A program made the translations under genes and the position numbers. Source: Tetragenococcus osmophilus (GTDB taxonomy: Bacteria > Bacillota > Bacilli > Lactobacillales > Enterococcaceae). Taken from it: a stretch of 64,000 nucleotides of DNA. Numbering within the stretch: position 1 is the stretch's first letter; each line of letters begins with the position of its first letter. Below are positions 1 through 8,976 of this stretch, in pieces. The notes beneath the pieces were generated by a model. That model did no database searches. It was not told the DNA's origin and saw only the letters and a program-made list of their open reading frames with translations. The DNA lies in assembly GCF_003795125.1 (NCBI RefSeq), contig NZ_CP027783.1, positions 1,054,001 to 1,118,000 on the forward strand, written 5' to 3'.

Positions 1-1
1 A

Positions 2-1132
2 AAAGCTGAAGAAGTACATGCTGAAGTGAAGAGGAAAAATCAAAAGCCTTGGTCAAAAGTTTTACGTTCTATTGCTAATATTTTTGTTCCATTAATTCCA
101 GCTTTTGTTGGTGCTGGGATTATTGGCGGAATCGCTTCGGTTTTAACAAATATGCTAGAAGCTGGAACAATTTCTGGCAACGTTTGGGTCAACATCGTAA
201 GTGTTGGTTCGATTATTCAAAGTGGTGTGTTTACTTACCTAGTTATTTACGTAGGGATTAATGCCGCACGTGAATTTGGTGCTTCGCCAAGCTTAGGTGG
301 GGTTATTGGTGGTGTCACCATGTTAACTGGTATGAGTGAGGACCTGCCGCTTCCTAACATTTTTACTGGGGAACCATTAGCTGAAGGCCAAGGTGGTGTA
401 ATTGGCGTTATTATTGCAGTTTTCTTAATGGCACAAGTGGAAAAATGGTTGCATAAAGTGGTACCTGATGCAGTTGATATTATTGTGACACCAGTACTTA
501 CGCTAGCTGCTATGGGTGTCGTTACAATCTTCTTTATCATGCCTTTAGCAGGATGGATTTCTGATGGTCTTGTTGGTGGTATTACTTGGGTTCTAGGTGT
601 AGGCGGTGCTTTTTCTGGTTTTGTATTAGGTGCTTTATTCTTACCAATGGTGATGTTTGGGCTACACCAAATTTTAACACCCATTCATTTATCCTTGATC
701 GAAACTTATGGTAGTACTACCTTATTGCCTATTTTAGCGATGGCCGGAGCAGGCCAAGTTGGCGCTGCCTTTGCTTTGTGGCTGCGTTGTCGCAATAATA
801 AGAGATTAACTGAAATGATTAAAGGTGCGTTGCCAGTTGGTATTTTAGGAATTGGAGAACCATTAATTTACGGGGTTACATTGCCTTTAGGGCGTCCTTT
901 TATTACTGCTTGTTTAGGCGGTGGAATTGGCGGTGCTGTTGTTGGTTTACTTGGCGGTGTAGGTTCGATTTCTATTGGTCCTAGTGGTTTGGCTTTGATT
1001 CCACTAATTTCAGGTGGCGGTGTGCCAATGATTAATTATGTGATTAGCTTAATCGCAGGCTATATCGGTGGCTTTGTATTAACTTACTTCTTTGGTACGA
1101 ATGAAGATATTCGTGAAGGTAGAATTATATGA
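2..1132 (+). CDS. PTS EIIC domain (MurNAc/glucose-sucrose type), 5' end outside window
   Basis: This is the membrane channel domain of a sugar phosphotransferase permease, which imports and phosphorylates a sugar. The frame is open to the left edge, so the GTG at 26 is not a true start and an EIIB domain probably lies before the window. About ten hydrophobic segments are visible. The conserved EIIC motif GIGEPLIYGV lies near positions 850-880, where the glucose-family sugar-site motif is expected. The gene overlaps the next by ATGA. The downstream lipoprotein and RpiR regulator resemble the Bacillus subtilis ybbF-ybbE-ybbH neighbourhood, so a MurP-like N-acetylmuramate transporter is the best guess. 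A sucrose or trehalose transporter is the alternative. Confidence 0.8.
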   Translation, partial: KAEEVHAEVKRKNQKPWSKVLRSIANIFVPLIPAFVGAGIIGGIASVLTNMLEAGTISGNVWVNIVSVGSIIQSGVFTYLVIYVGINAAREFGASPSLGGVIGGVTMLTGMSEDLPLPNIFTGEPLAEGQGGVIGVIIAVFLMAQVEKWLHKVVPDAVDIIVTPVLTLAAMGVVTIFFIMPLAGWISDGLVGGITWVLGVGGAFSGFVLGALFLPMVMFGLHQILTPIHLSLIETYGSTTLLPILAMAGAGQVGAAFALWLRCRNNKRLTEMIKGALPVGILGIGEPLIYGVTLPLGRPFITACLGGGIGGAVVGLLGGVGSISIGPSGLALIPLISGGGVPMINYVISLIAGYIGGFVLTYFFGTNEDIREGRII

Positions 1133-1758
1133 GAAAAGCAGTCATTTTTGATGTAGACGGTGTTATTGTTTTTTCAGAGAAAGCTTATCAGCAACGACGT
1201 GCCCATTTCTTTGAAAAAATTGGGCTTCCAGTATCCAAAAAGACGCAAGAACAATTTGTCGGGTCAAATGCTCAAGACATGTTTGAGTATTTGGTTCCAA
1301 ACGATGAAAAAAAGCGTGAGAAATTATTACAAGCTTATAAAGCATTTCGAGGGCAATATTCGTTAGATTACAAAGAAATGTTTAATTCTGATGTTTCCCC
1401 TACGTTGGAGAAGCTGGCTAATAAAAATGTTCGTATGGCGGTGGCTTCTTCAGGACCTTTAGAAAATATTTACCAAATTTTGGAAGCAAATCGTATTAAG
1501 GAATACTTTGAATTAATTACCAGCGGAGAAATGTTTGCTCGTAGTAAACCGAATCCTGAAATTTATCAGTATACGACTGAGCAATTTCATTTATTACCGA
1601 GCGATTGTTTAGTGGTAGAAGATTCAAAGATTGGCATTGAAGCTGCGCGGCGGGCAAATTTGCCCGTCGCAGCTTTGAAAAGTCATCAATTCAATATTGA
1701 CCAGTCCCAAGCTACTTATCAAATTGAATCGACAAGTCAGTTATTAGACTTAATTTAA
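1129..1758 (+). CDS. HAD-superfamily phosphatase / beta-phosphoglucomutase-like
   Basis: A 209-residue HAD hydrolase of the beta-phosphoglucomutase/phosphatase subgroup. Motif I is FDVDGV with nucleophile Asp8 and acid Asp10, motif II is VASSG, the Lys motif is SKPNP and motif IV is VVEDSKIG. A helical cap separates motifs I and II. The start overlaps the EIIC stop, which indicates translational coupling, so the substrate is probably the sugar phosphate delivered by that PTS. If the operon handles MurNAc, the enzyme could dephosphorylate MurNAc-6-phosphate, as the HAD protein MupP does in Pseudomonas. That role is inferred only from context, and a phosphoglucomutase for a disaccharide pathway cannot be excluded. 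Confidence 0.8.
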   Translation: MRKAVIFDVDGVIVFSEKAYQQRRAHFFEKIGLPVSKKTQEQFVGSNAQDMFEYLVPNDEKKREKLLQAYKAFRGQYSLDYKEMFNSDVSPTLEKLANKNVRMAVASSGPLENIYQILEANRIKEYFELITSGEMFARSKPNPEIYQYTTEQFHLLPSDCLVVEDSKIGIEAARRANLPVAALKSHQFNIDQSQATYQIESTSQLLDLI

Positions 1759-1813
1759 ATATAAGTAAGTTTTTACTTTTTGAAGCAAGGCACTAAGAAA
1801 GAAGGGTACTTAT

Positions 1814-3718
1814 ATGAAAAAGTGTTGGAAAAAGATTATGATATTTTCTATAGTACTTAGTATTTTATTTTTTACTAGCGCATGTGTATTTCAAAAGAAA
1901 ATGGAAGTGAAAGAAATTAATCAGCCTAAAGGCTCTTACCAAGTTAGCCAGTCCTACCCAATTAAAGCCGACGACGAAGCATTTGATAGCTCACTTTTGA
2001 CAAATCAGGTGCAAACATTTCATGGTTATACAGGGCAAGGAAAGCTATTATTAAGAACAAATGATAGTGAAGCATTCGAGATTTATGTAAATGGTGAACA
2101 AGTATTAGCTAACTTGCTCGATAAAACCTGGCAACAAGTGGATATTTCAGAACTTACTAAAAATGGGGACAACGACCTACAAGTTAGCCAAGTTGAAAAT
2201 GATAGCACAGCCAAAATGGATATAAAAATTCCTTATCCAGTTTTAGAAGACAAAACAGACGACTATGTCAGCAACGATAACTTTAAGTTAATGGACCAAT
2301 TTATTAATGCGGAAATAGAAAATGGTTTTTCTTCAGCACAATTAGTAGTGACCAAGAATGGTAAAATAATTAAATCAAGCGCTTATGGTAATGTGAATGC
2401 CTATAACCAACAAGGAAAACGTCAAAAAAATAGTCCGAAAGTTACTGAAAATACACTGTATGATTTGGCAAGTAATACAAAAATGTATGTAACGAACTAC
2501 GCTATCCAAAAGTTAGTTTCAGAGGGAGAATTGGATATTGATCAAAAAGTTAGTGAATTTTTTCCGGAGTTTAAGGATAAAGAATCTGATGAAATAAAAG
2601 GAAAAGATGATTTAACAATTAGAGAAATTTTACAACATCAGGCTGGTTTTCCAGCAGATCCTCAATATCATAATAAGAATTATGACCCTGAAGCAGATGA
2701 TTTAACAACGCCTGGTGCCAACGAGGAGCTTTATACACAAAATAGAAGTAAAGTTATGGAAAAAATCATTGCTACTCCCTTAGAGTATGAGCCTGGTACG
2801 GAAACAATGTATTCAGATGTTGATTATATGCTTCTTGGTTTTATCATTGAAGAATTGACACAGCAACGGTTAGATGAATATATGGACCAAAATTATGTTC
2901 AACCTTTAAACTTACAACATACTACATTTAGGCCCTTAGATCATAATTTTAAAAAAGATCAAATTGCTGCAGCTGAATTACAGGGGAATACTCGAGACGG
3001 CGCAGTTGATTTTGATAACATTCGAAAACAAACTGTGCAAGGAGAAGTGCATGACGAAAAAGCTTTTTACTCGATGGACGGCGTAAGTGGACATGCTGGG
3101 CTTTTTGCTAATGCAAAAGATTTAGCGGTATTAACGCAAATTACAATGAACCGTGGAGGTTATGGTAGTCGTCAGTTTTTTGATGAGGATACGATGGACC
3201 AATTTATTAAAGCCAAAGATACAGACCCTAGTTTTGGCCTAGGATGGCGTCGGAAAGGCCAGCAATTATATTCTTGGGCTTTTTCTCCTTTAGCTAATAC
3301 GGATACAGTCGGACATACTGGCTGGACAGGGACATTAACGGTAATCGATCCTGTGAATAACATGTCTGTAGTACTATTAACGAACACTAAAAATACGCCA
3401 GTCGTTGATAATAAGAAAGATCCTAATGATTTTGTTGGCGATCACTTTTTAACAGGACAATACGGCCTAATAGCAACATTAGCTTTTGATAGTGATAAAG
3501 AAGATAATCAAGCAGCTAATAATAGTAAACTGATTGATATGTTGAATGCTAAATATCGATATATGAAAGCTAACGAAAAAGAACAAACGCCAAGTGATTA
3601 TTCGCAATTACAGGCTTTAATTGACGTAATAGATAAACGTAAGGGCGACAAAGAGCTTGCTAATTTTGTCCAGACTGACCAATTTGAAAAAATAAATAAA
3701 TTTGTATCCGATAAATAA
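1814..3718 (+). CDS. Secreted beta-lactamase-family serine hydrolase lipoprotein (AmiE/YbbE-like)
   Basis: A 634-residue exported protein with a lipoprotein-like signal; the hydrophobic run ends in TSAC with Cys24 as the lipidation candidate. An N-terminal beta-rich extension covers about residues 30-150. The class C beta-lactamase/DD-peptidase fold follows, with Ser220 in SNTK, Tyr333 in YSD and His501 in HTG as the three active-site motifs. B. subtilis YbbE (AmiE), which lies beside the MurNAc PTS and removes peptides from muramyl peptides, has the same neighbourhood. A role in trimming extracellular muropeptides before PTS uptake is therefore plausible. An esterase or a penicillin-binding protein of unknown role is the alternative. 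Confidence 0.75.
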   Translation: MKKCWKKIMIFSIVLSILFFTSACVFQKKMEVKEINQPKGSYQVSQSYPIKADDEAFDSSLLTNQVQTFHGYTGQGKLLLRTNDSEAFEIYVNGEQVLANLLDKTWQQVDISELTKNGDNDLQVSQVENDSTAKMDIKIPYPVLEDKTDDYVSNDNFKLMDQFINAEIENGFSSAQLVVTKNGKIIKSSAYGNVNAYNQQGKRQKNSPKVTENTLYDLASNTKMYVTNYAIQKLVSEGELDIDQKVSEFFPEFKDKESDEIKGKDDLTIREILQHQAGFPADPQYHNKNYDPEADDLTTPGANEELYTQNRSKVMEKIIATPLEYEPGTETMYSDVDYMLLGFIIEELTQQRLDEYMDQNYVQPLNLQHTTFRPLDHNFKKDQIAAAELQGNTRDGAVDFDNIRKQTVQGEVHDEKAFYSMDGVSGHAGLFANAKDLAVLTQITMNRGGYGSRQFFDEDTMDQFIKAKDTDPSFGLGWRRKGQQLYSWAFSPLANTDTVGHTGWTGTLTVIDPVNNMSVVLLTNTKNTPVVDNKKDPNDFVGDHFLTGQYGLIATLAFDSDKEDNQAANNSKLIDMLNAKYRYMKANEKEQTPSDYSQLQALIDVIDKRKGDKELANFVQTDQFEKINKFVSDK

Positions 3719-3792
3719 GCATTAAAAAATCTCGTGCTTAGGAGATGACAGACATAAAATAAACCTTAACAGAATAAATTGAGGTGTAGGAA

Positions 3793-4641
3793 ATGAACAT
3801 TCTTTTTACCATTCAGCATCAATTAGATAAGCTACCAAAAGCAGAAAAAAAATTAGCCAGATGGATCCTTGAACAACCTCAAAGTGTTATTCACATGAGT
3901 GCAAAGACTTTATCAGAAGCGTCTAATACGAGTCCTGCGACGGTTGTAAGGTTGTGTTATTCGTTGGGTTTAGAAGGGTTTACTGATTTAAAATTAAAAC
4001 TTTCCGCTAGTCAACCAGTAATTGAAGGGAATTTGTATACTGACATTGATCCTAATGAAAGTATTCAAACAATGAAACAGAAATTGTTATTAAAAATGAC
4101 AGATGGATTGGAAAAAAATTGCGAAAAACTTGAAGTGGAGGCTATTGAGAAAGTAGTGCATTTGTTAGAATCCACCGATTCTATATTTACTTATGGAATC
4201 GGCGCTTCTGGCATTGTAGCGGATGACTTTGCGCAAAAGTTTTTACGTATTGGAAAAAAAGTCATTTATAGTAAAGATTATCATTTATTGACAACAGCGA
4301 TTGTAACGAATGAAACACCAGCATGGGCTTTTTTGATTTCAAATTCTGGGGAAAAGCAAGAAGTGATCAATTTGGCCCTATTAGCTAAAGAACAAGGAAC
4401 CACGGTCGTTTGTATGATAAGTAAAGCACATTCGACTTTGGCTACCATTGCAGACGTGTTGTTGCATACAGCAGATGGTGGTGAAGCGCCTCTAAGAAGT
4501 TCAGCAACCAATTCATTATTGGTTCAATTATATACAGTTGATGTATTATTTTCTGCCTACGCGAACAAGCACTATGATAAAATCTTAGGACAGTTAGAAC
4601 AAACCAAAACAACTGTACAAATAATTGAACAAAATGATTAA
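3793..4641 (+). CDS. RpiR-family transcriptional regulator (MurR-like)
   Basis: A 282-residue RpiR regulator. Residues about 1-77 form the helix-turn-helix domain, with the SPATVVRLCYSLGLEGF signature. Residues about 110-240 form a SIS sugar-phosphate-binding domain that includes GIGASGIVADDFAQKF. The ATG follows GAGGTGTAGGAA. It is the last gene of the PTS/HAD/lipoprotein cluster and is followed by a terminator. It most likely senses the phosphorylated sugar and controls the operon, as MurR does with MurNAc-6-phosphate. The ligand is inferred. Confidence 0.85.
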   Translation: MNILFTIQHQLDKLPKAEKKLARWILEQPQSVIHMSAKTLSEASNTSPATVVRLCYSLGLEGFTDLKLKLSASQPVIEGNLYTDIDPNESIQTMKQKLLLKMTDGLEKNCEKLEVEAIEKVVHLLESTDSIFTYGIGASGIVADDFAQKFLRIGKKVIYSKDYHLLTTAIVTNETPAWAFLISNSGEKQEVINLALLAKEQGTTVVCMISKAHSTLATIADVLLHTADGGEAPLRSSATNSLLVQLYTVDVLFSAYANKHYDKILGQLEQTKTTVQIIEQND

Positions 4642-4645
4642 ATGA

Positions 4646-4715
4646 AGCCTAGTTACTTCCTTTTTCCAAATACTCGTATTTGAACGATAAGAAATGGGAA
4701 TGTTACTAGGCTATT
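4646..4715 (+). terminator. Terminator hairpin after RpiR gene
   Basis: An inverted repeat with arms AGCCTAGTTAC and GTTACTAGGCT encloses a second small hairpin and is followed by a short T-rich stretch. It closes the MurNAc-like operon. Confidence 0.6.
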
Positions 4716-4815
4716 TTGATATAAAAAGTGAGATAGAATTTTATATACCATTGTAAAATAGAAGTAAAAAAAGTTACTATTAAAAAATAATGAATAAATC
4801 AAAGAGGAGAATGCA

Positions 4816-5772
4816 ATGAAAACACAAAAATTAGCGATTATTGGATTGGGAAATGTAGGCTCTAGTGTATTGGCAACGGCAGTACAAACAGAGCTTTTTG
4901 CTGAAATTGTTTTGATTGATCCAAGAAATCAGGTGGCTTTTGGTGAAGGCTTGGACCAAATGCATGCAGGCGGGTTATCATCACGTAAAAATATTACGAT
5001 TTATGTAGGAAGTTATAAGGATGTGGCAGACGCGGATATTGTCATTATTGCTGCGACACATGTTTATGTAAATGAAGAGATTCCAGCAGACCGACAAGCG
5101 CTTTTAACCGAAAATTTGCCAATTGTTCATGAAATTATGGGAAATATCTCTCAGCATACGCAAGAAGCCATGCTGATTTTTGTTACTAACCCAGCTGATA
5201 CGATCATTCATGTGGCTGCTTCTTATAATTATCCTAAGAATTTGCTTTTAAGTACGGGGACAATGTTGGATTCATCGCGTTTACGTCAATTACTTGGCCA
5301 ACGTTATCATGTAGATCCTAAATCAGTTTCCGGATATATGATGGGCGAACATGGCTATGCTGCTTTTCCTGCACTCAGTCATTTGACAATTGGTGGAATA
5401 GCTTATCATGAATTACCGACTTACTTCCCTGAGCTAGCTCTACTTACGGCAGAAGAAGTAAAAGAAGAAGTGGTACAAGCTGCCTATGATGTATTTGATG
5501 CCAAAAGTGGCGTTACGAATGTGGCTGTGGCCCAATCTGCCATTGATATCGCCCGCTGTGTTTTATTAGATGAAAAAAGTATTTATCCGGTTAGTACTCC
5601 GATGACAGATGATGAATATGGGTTTACGGAAAAATGTGCTTATAGTGTTCCTTGTATTTTGGGAAAAAATGGTGTGGAGAAAAAATTACTGGTGACATTA
5701 AATGACTGGGAGAAAGAAAAATTAGCAGAATCTGTAGCTAGTATACAAAAATCAATCGAACTAACACTTTAA
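4816..5772 (+). CDS. L-2-hydroxyacid dehydrogenase (lactate / 2-hydroxyisocaproate dehydrogenase family)
   Basis: A 318-residue NAD-dependent dehydrogenase of the LDH/MDH family, which interconverts 2-oxo acids and L-2-hydroxy acids. The Rossmann motif IGLGNVGSS spans residues 9-17. NPADTI corresponds to the conserved NPVD, Arg155 lies in LDSSRLR and the catalytic His179 lies in GEHG. The mobile loop reads NEEIPADRQ rather than the PGETR of classical LDH. That favours an L-2-hydroxyisocaproate-type enzyme accepting bulkier 2-oxo acids. The gene stands alone behind a GAGGAG site. An IS1380 element has landed between it and its terminator. Confidence 0.8.
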   Translation: MKTQKLAIIGLGNVGSSVLATAVQTELFAEIVLIDPRNQVAFGEGLDQMHAGGLSSRKNITIYVGSYKDVADADIVIIAATHVYVNEEIPADRQALLTENLPIVHEIMGNISQHTQEAMLIFVTNPADTIIHVAASYNYPKNLLLSTGTMLDSSRLRQLLGQRYHVDPKSVSGYMMGEHGYAAFPALSHLTIGGIAYHELPTYFPELALLTAEEVKEEVVQAAYDVFDAKSGVTNVAVAQSAIDIARCVLLDEKSIYPVSTPMTDDEYGFTEKCAYSVPCILGKNGVEKKLLVTLNDWEKEKLAESVASIQKSIELTL

Positions 5773-5785
5773 AAAGTATATGTCT

Positions 5786-7459
5786 CCTGAATGATTTATA
5801 AATTTTTCCAAGGATTATTCAAGCCTTGGCATGCTCTTTTTTCTAAAGGTTTCATTGCTTCACCTTCTGGGTGTACAAAAAGAACGCACTCTGTGTTATT
5901 GTAAAGTCGACGAAACATAACAATAAAGGAGTGCGTTCTTATGTCTATCACTTTACAACAAAAATCGCTGACATTCAATGACCAAAAAGCCATTTCAGTC
6001 GCCAACGATGGTGGCAACTTAACCAATGACGCGGGGCTCGTCTTGCTTTCGGAGTTTTTAAATCAAATTCGTTTTGATTCACTGTTAGCGCAATACGTTC
6101 ATATTCCAGAGCATCGTTCCTTCGCCCAACATGAATGGCTGGACGTCGTAAAACAATGGTTATTTCAATTGATCGCTGGTTATTCTCGAGACCGAGACGC
6201 CAACACCTTACAATATGATCGCCTTTTTAAGGAAGCATTGAAACAAGAACGACTCAGTTCGCAATTTATGATGTCTACTTTGCTTCATACCTTAACAGAA
6301 GAAACTATCAACCAATTATTACAAGTGGCGAAAAAACTTGGCGATTTAGGCATGGACCAGCAAAACAGCCAACAACTCGTGCTTGATCTAGATTCCACCT
6401 GTTGTCCTACCTACGGAAAACAAGAAGCAGGGGAATATATTTACCACTATGGCCTCCATGGGTATCATCCATTTGTGGCGTTCGAAGGGTTAACCGGGCT
6501 GGCATTAGATGTCCGTCATCGGCATGGAAAATCTTATACCTCGACCCATGCCGAAGAATACTTAAGTGAAATGTTGGCGCATTACCAACAACGTTCGAGT
6601 GATCCCACCATGCTCGTACGCGGGGATAGCGGCTTTGCCAAACCGGAAATTTATCAACAGTGTGAGTGTCGAGGCGCACATTATGTGATTAAACTAAAAA
6701 ATAATGCCCGGTTGGTTCATCATGCGCAACATCTTGTCCAATATACCAACGGTACGGACTACACAAAGACCGAACATCAATATTTTAAGATGGCTTATCA
6801 AGCGGATTCTTGGGACCGATCTCGAACAGTAGCCATCAAAGCCACCAGAAAAGCCGAAACTTTACTTTTTTCCGAATTTCAATTTGTGGTGACCGATTTC
6901 GCTCATCTTTCGCCCCAAACCATTTTTCAGCTCTATCAAAAACGAGGGAATATGGAAAACTTCATTAAAGAAATGAAGACCGGATTTTTCGCTGATAAAA
7001 CGGACAGCCCTTCCTTTTTAGCGAATAAAGCCCGTTTAGCTTTGAGCTTTATTGCCTATAATATCATCCATTTGATGAAACAGCTGACTTTTCCGCAAGA
7101 GCAAAAGACGACGGTGATTGACACGATCCGTTTTCAACTATTTCATATTGCAGGAAAAGTCACAGAACACGCACGTCAAATTCAAATTCGCTTATCAAGT
7201 ACGAATGTTTACAACACGCTTTTTTGGGAAGTTCTTACACGCATTCAGCGATTGAATCTCTAGTTTACTTTCGCCATTTTAAGCTCTATAAAAAGCTTGT
7301 CTTTCATTTTCTAGGAAGAACTTTATCTTTTTTTAACCTAGTTCAATCGTCCTTTCCTATTCTTTATTAAAAAGCGGCGACAAAAATAGAAAATAACATA
7401 AATGGCACTTCGTGGGGCGGTCGAATGAGTTATCCACAAAGTTTTATAAATCATTCAGG
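5786..7459 (+). mobile_element. IS1380-family insertion sequence, complete
   Basis: A complete 1,674-bp element. Perfect 17-bp terminal inverted repeats occupy 5786-5802 and 7443-7459, starting CCTGAATG. A 5-bp direct repeat TGTCT flanks it at 5781-5785 and 7460-7464. It carries a single intact transposase and a 3' non-coding tail of about 180 bp. The insertion lies between the dehydrogenase gene and the bidirectional hairpin at 7480. Confidence 0.93.
5941..7263 (+). CDS. IS1380-family DDE transposase
   Basis: A 440-residue transposase. Visible catalytic blocks are LVLDLDSTCCPTYGKQ (first Asp), LVRGDSGFAKPE (second Asp) and YQKRGNMENFIKEMK, which carries the Glu of the Y-R-E-K-like signature. 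This combination is typical of the IS1380 family. The ATG follows AAGGAGTGCGTTCTT. The reading frame is intact and the ends are perfect, so the copy is probably active or recently active. Its GC content looks higher than that of the neighbours, as expected for an acquired element. Confidence 0.93.
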   Translation: MSITLQQKSLTFNDQKAISVANDGGNLTNDAGLVLLSEFLNQIRFDSLLAQYVHIPEHRSFAQHEWLDVVKQWLFQLIAGYSRDRDANTLQYDRLFKEALKQERLSSQFMMSTLLHTLTEETINQLLQVAKKLGDLGMDQQNSQQLVLDLDSTCCPTYGKQEAGEYIYHYGLHGYHPFVAFEGLTGLALDVRHRHGKSYTSTHAEEYLSEMLAHYQQRSSDPTMLVRGDSGFAKPEIYQQCECRGAHYVIKLKNNARLVHHAQHLVQYTNGTDYTKTEHQYFKMAYQADSWDRSRTVAIKATRKAETLLFSEFQFVVTDFAHLSPQTIFQLYQKRGNMENFIKEMKTGFFADKTDSPSFLANKARLALSFIAYNIIHLMKQLTFPQEQKTTVIDTIRFQLFHIAGKVTEHARQIQIRLSSTNVYNTLFWEVLTRIQRLNL

Positions 7460-7479
7460 TGTCTTTTTCCTTTCTAAAT

Positions 7480-7525
7480 AAAAAATAGTTACTCATTAAA
7501 TGGAAAAAATGAGTAACTATTTTTT
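7480..7525. terminator. Bidirectional terminator between dehydrogenase and ppsR
   Basis: A hairpin with arms ATAGTTACTCATT and AATGAGTAACTAT is flanked by an A-tract and a T-tract, so it can work on both strands. The IS1380 element separates it from the dehydrogenase gene it originally served. Confidence 0.8.
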
Positions 7526-7537
7526 GTACACCATAGC

Positions 7538-8353
7538 TTAACGTCCGATTTGAAAACGAGTGATATATTCCGCTGTTTCTTCGATTGACATGTCATCAAT
7601 TTGTACAGTTTTTGCTTTTAGTTCGTGATAGATATCCTTAGCAAAATCCATTTCTTCTTTGATATGAGAAAGATCAGTATAAGAAGAACCTCCCCCTAGC
7701 CCAAGTGAACTTAGCCGTTTTTCGCGTGTTCGTTGGATAACTTCAGGGGTAGCTACTAAACCGATAAGTTTTTCCTTTGGAACATCAAAAATTTCTTTAG
7801 GTAGAGGAACTTGCGGAATTAATGGCAGATTAGCTACTTTATAAGACTTATTTGCTAAATACATACTTAAAGGTGTCTTTGAAGTACGTGAAGGGCCCAG
7901 GATAACATAGTCCGCCTTGAAAAAACCTTTCGGATCTTGTCCATCATCATATTTTACAGCAAAATCAATCGCTTCTATCTTTGTAAAGTAATCAGGCGTT
8001 AGTTTATGCTGTGCTCGTGCTTCGCCTTTAGGCTCTAGACCTGTTTTTCCTTGGATAAATTGCATCATAGGGTTCATAAAATCTACATAACTTAAAGAAG
8101 TACGTGCCGCAAATTCGTGTGCAGCTTCATTGAAAGAATCTTTGACCAATGTACTAGCGACAAGAGCTCCTTTTTGTAAGGCTTCTCTTAAGATTTTAAT
8201 TAACTCTTCCTTAGAATCGATAAAGGCAAAGTGCTGGGTCTCAATCGTAGTCAATTCAGGGAATTGAGCAAGTATGGCTGTTGTAATTTTTTGTGCGGTC
8301 TCGCCGGTAGAATCAGAGATAATAAATAGTTTTAGCGAGTATTTTTCATTCAT
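7538..8353 (-). CDS. ppsR: Pyruvate,phosphate dikinase / PEP synthase regulatory protein (DUF299)
   Basis: A 271-residue bifunctional kinase/pyrophosphorylase of the DUF299 (PpsR/YqfL) family. It is full length for the family. The N-terminus shows FIISDSTGETAQ and the central P-loop-like motif is LGPSRTSKTPLS. Family members switch PEP-synthesising dikinases on and off by ADP-dependent phosphorylation and phosphate-dependent dephosphorylation of a threonine. No dikinase gene lies beside it here. The start follows a GAGGTG site. A cre-like sequence 31 bp upstream suggests catabolite control, which fits a role at the PEP-pyruvate node. Confidence 0.88.
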   Translation of the reverse strand: MNEKYSLKLFIISDSTGETAQKITTAILAQFPELTTIETQHFAFIDSKEELIKILREALQKGALVASTLVKDSFNEAAHEFAARTSLSYVDFMNPMMQFIQGKTGLEPKGEARAQHKLTPDYFTKIEAIDFAVKYDDGQDPKGFFKADYVILGPSRTSKTPLSMYLANKSYKVANLPLIPQVPLPKEIFDVPKEKLIGLVATPEVIQRTREKRLSSLGLGGGSSYTDLSHIKEEMDFAKDIYHELKAKTVQIDDMSIEETAEYITRFQIGR

Positions 8354-8383
8354 TATAATTTTTCACCTCGTCCCTTCTTTTTA

Positions 8384-8397
8384 TGTTAGCGCTGACA
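8384..8397 (-). promoter_or_regulatory. cre-like catabolite-response site upstream of ppsR
   Basis: TGTTAGCGCTGACA fits the CcpA operator pattern TGNNANCGNTNNCA at every fixed position. It lies 31-44 bp upstream of the ppsR start codon, downstream of an AT-rich region that probably holds the promoter, where bound CcpA would block elongation. The regulation is inferred. Confidence 0.6.
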
Positions 8398-8508
8398 AAT
8401 TGGCGAATAATATATCGTTTTATTCAGCTCCTTTCATATCTAATGAATAAACTTCATGTAAACTCTCTTATTTCCAGTTAAAAATAAAGCTATTGGAAGA
8501 GGAAGATT

Positions 8509-8619
8509 TATGTCCTGAAAAAGAATTCAGTACATCATTTTGTTCGATCTATGTCCTGTAACTATTCTCAGTACATAAGTCCTCTTAATCTATGTCCTGA
8601 GTTTATTTTCAGGACATAG
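8509..8619. repeat. Three palindromes spaced exactly 41 bp apart
   Basis: Imperfect-to-perfect palindromes built on TATGTCCTGA begin at 8509, 8550 and 8591. The left arms are nearly identical. The right arms read TTCAGTACAT, CTCAGTACATA and TTCAGGACATAG, so the third is nearly perfect and the first two share the same GG-to-GT change. TATAAT follows the third at 8621. The rest of the 8354-8837 gap is AT-rich without a gene. A weak promoter for the Asp23 operon may lie near 8770-8800, before the IS110 element. Confidence 0.75.
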
Positions 8620-8976
8620 GTATAATACAGCTTTATCATTTTCTTATTACTTACCCATATCATAGCGTAACTTTAGTTAAACAGCAATCTTTGAGGATAT
8701 TTACCAGTAGAAAAATATTAAAAAGGTTATAAATAAAGAACAAGTTTTTAAAGCTAAAGCCTTTTTAATTTAAATTTTTGTAACTTTGCTTTATGATAAA
8801 TATGTAAAGTTGTTTTTTACAATATGCGAAATTACTTAGCATAGTGGTAAAGAGTCAAGATAAAAAATGAATTTATTGCTACTCTACCACTAAAAAATAG
8901 GCGCACTGAACTAGGCCTATGCAAATTAAGCGTTTTCATAGGCTGTTTCCCTAGCAATGCGCAAATAACTTTTTCG

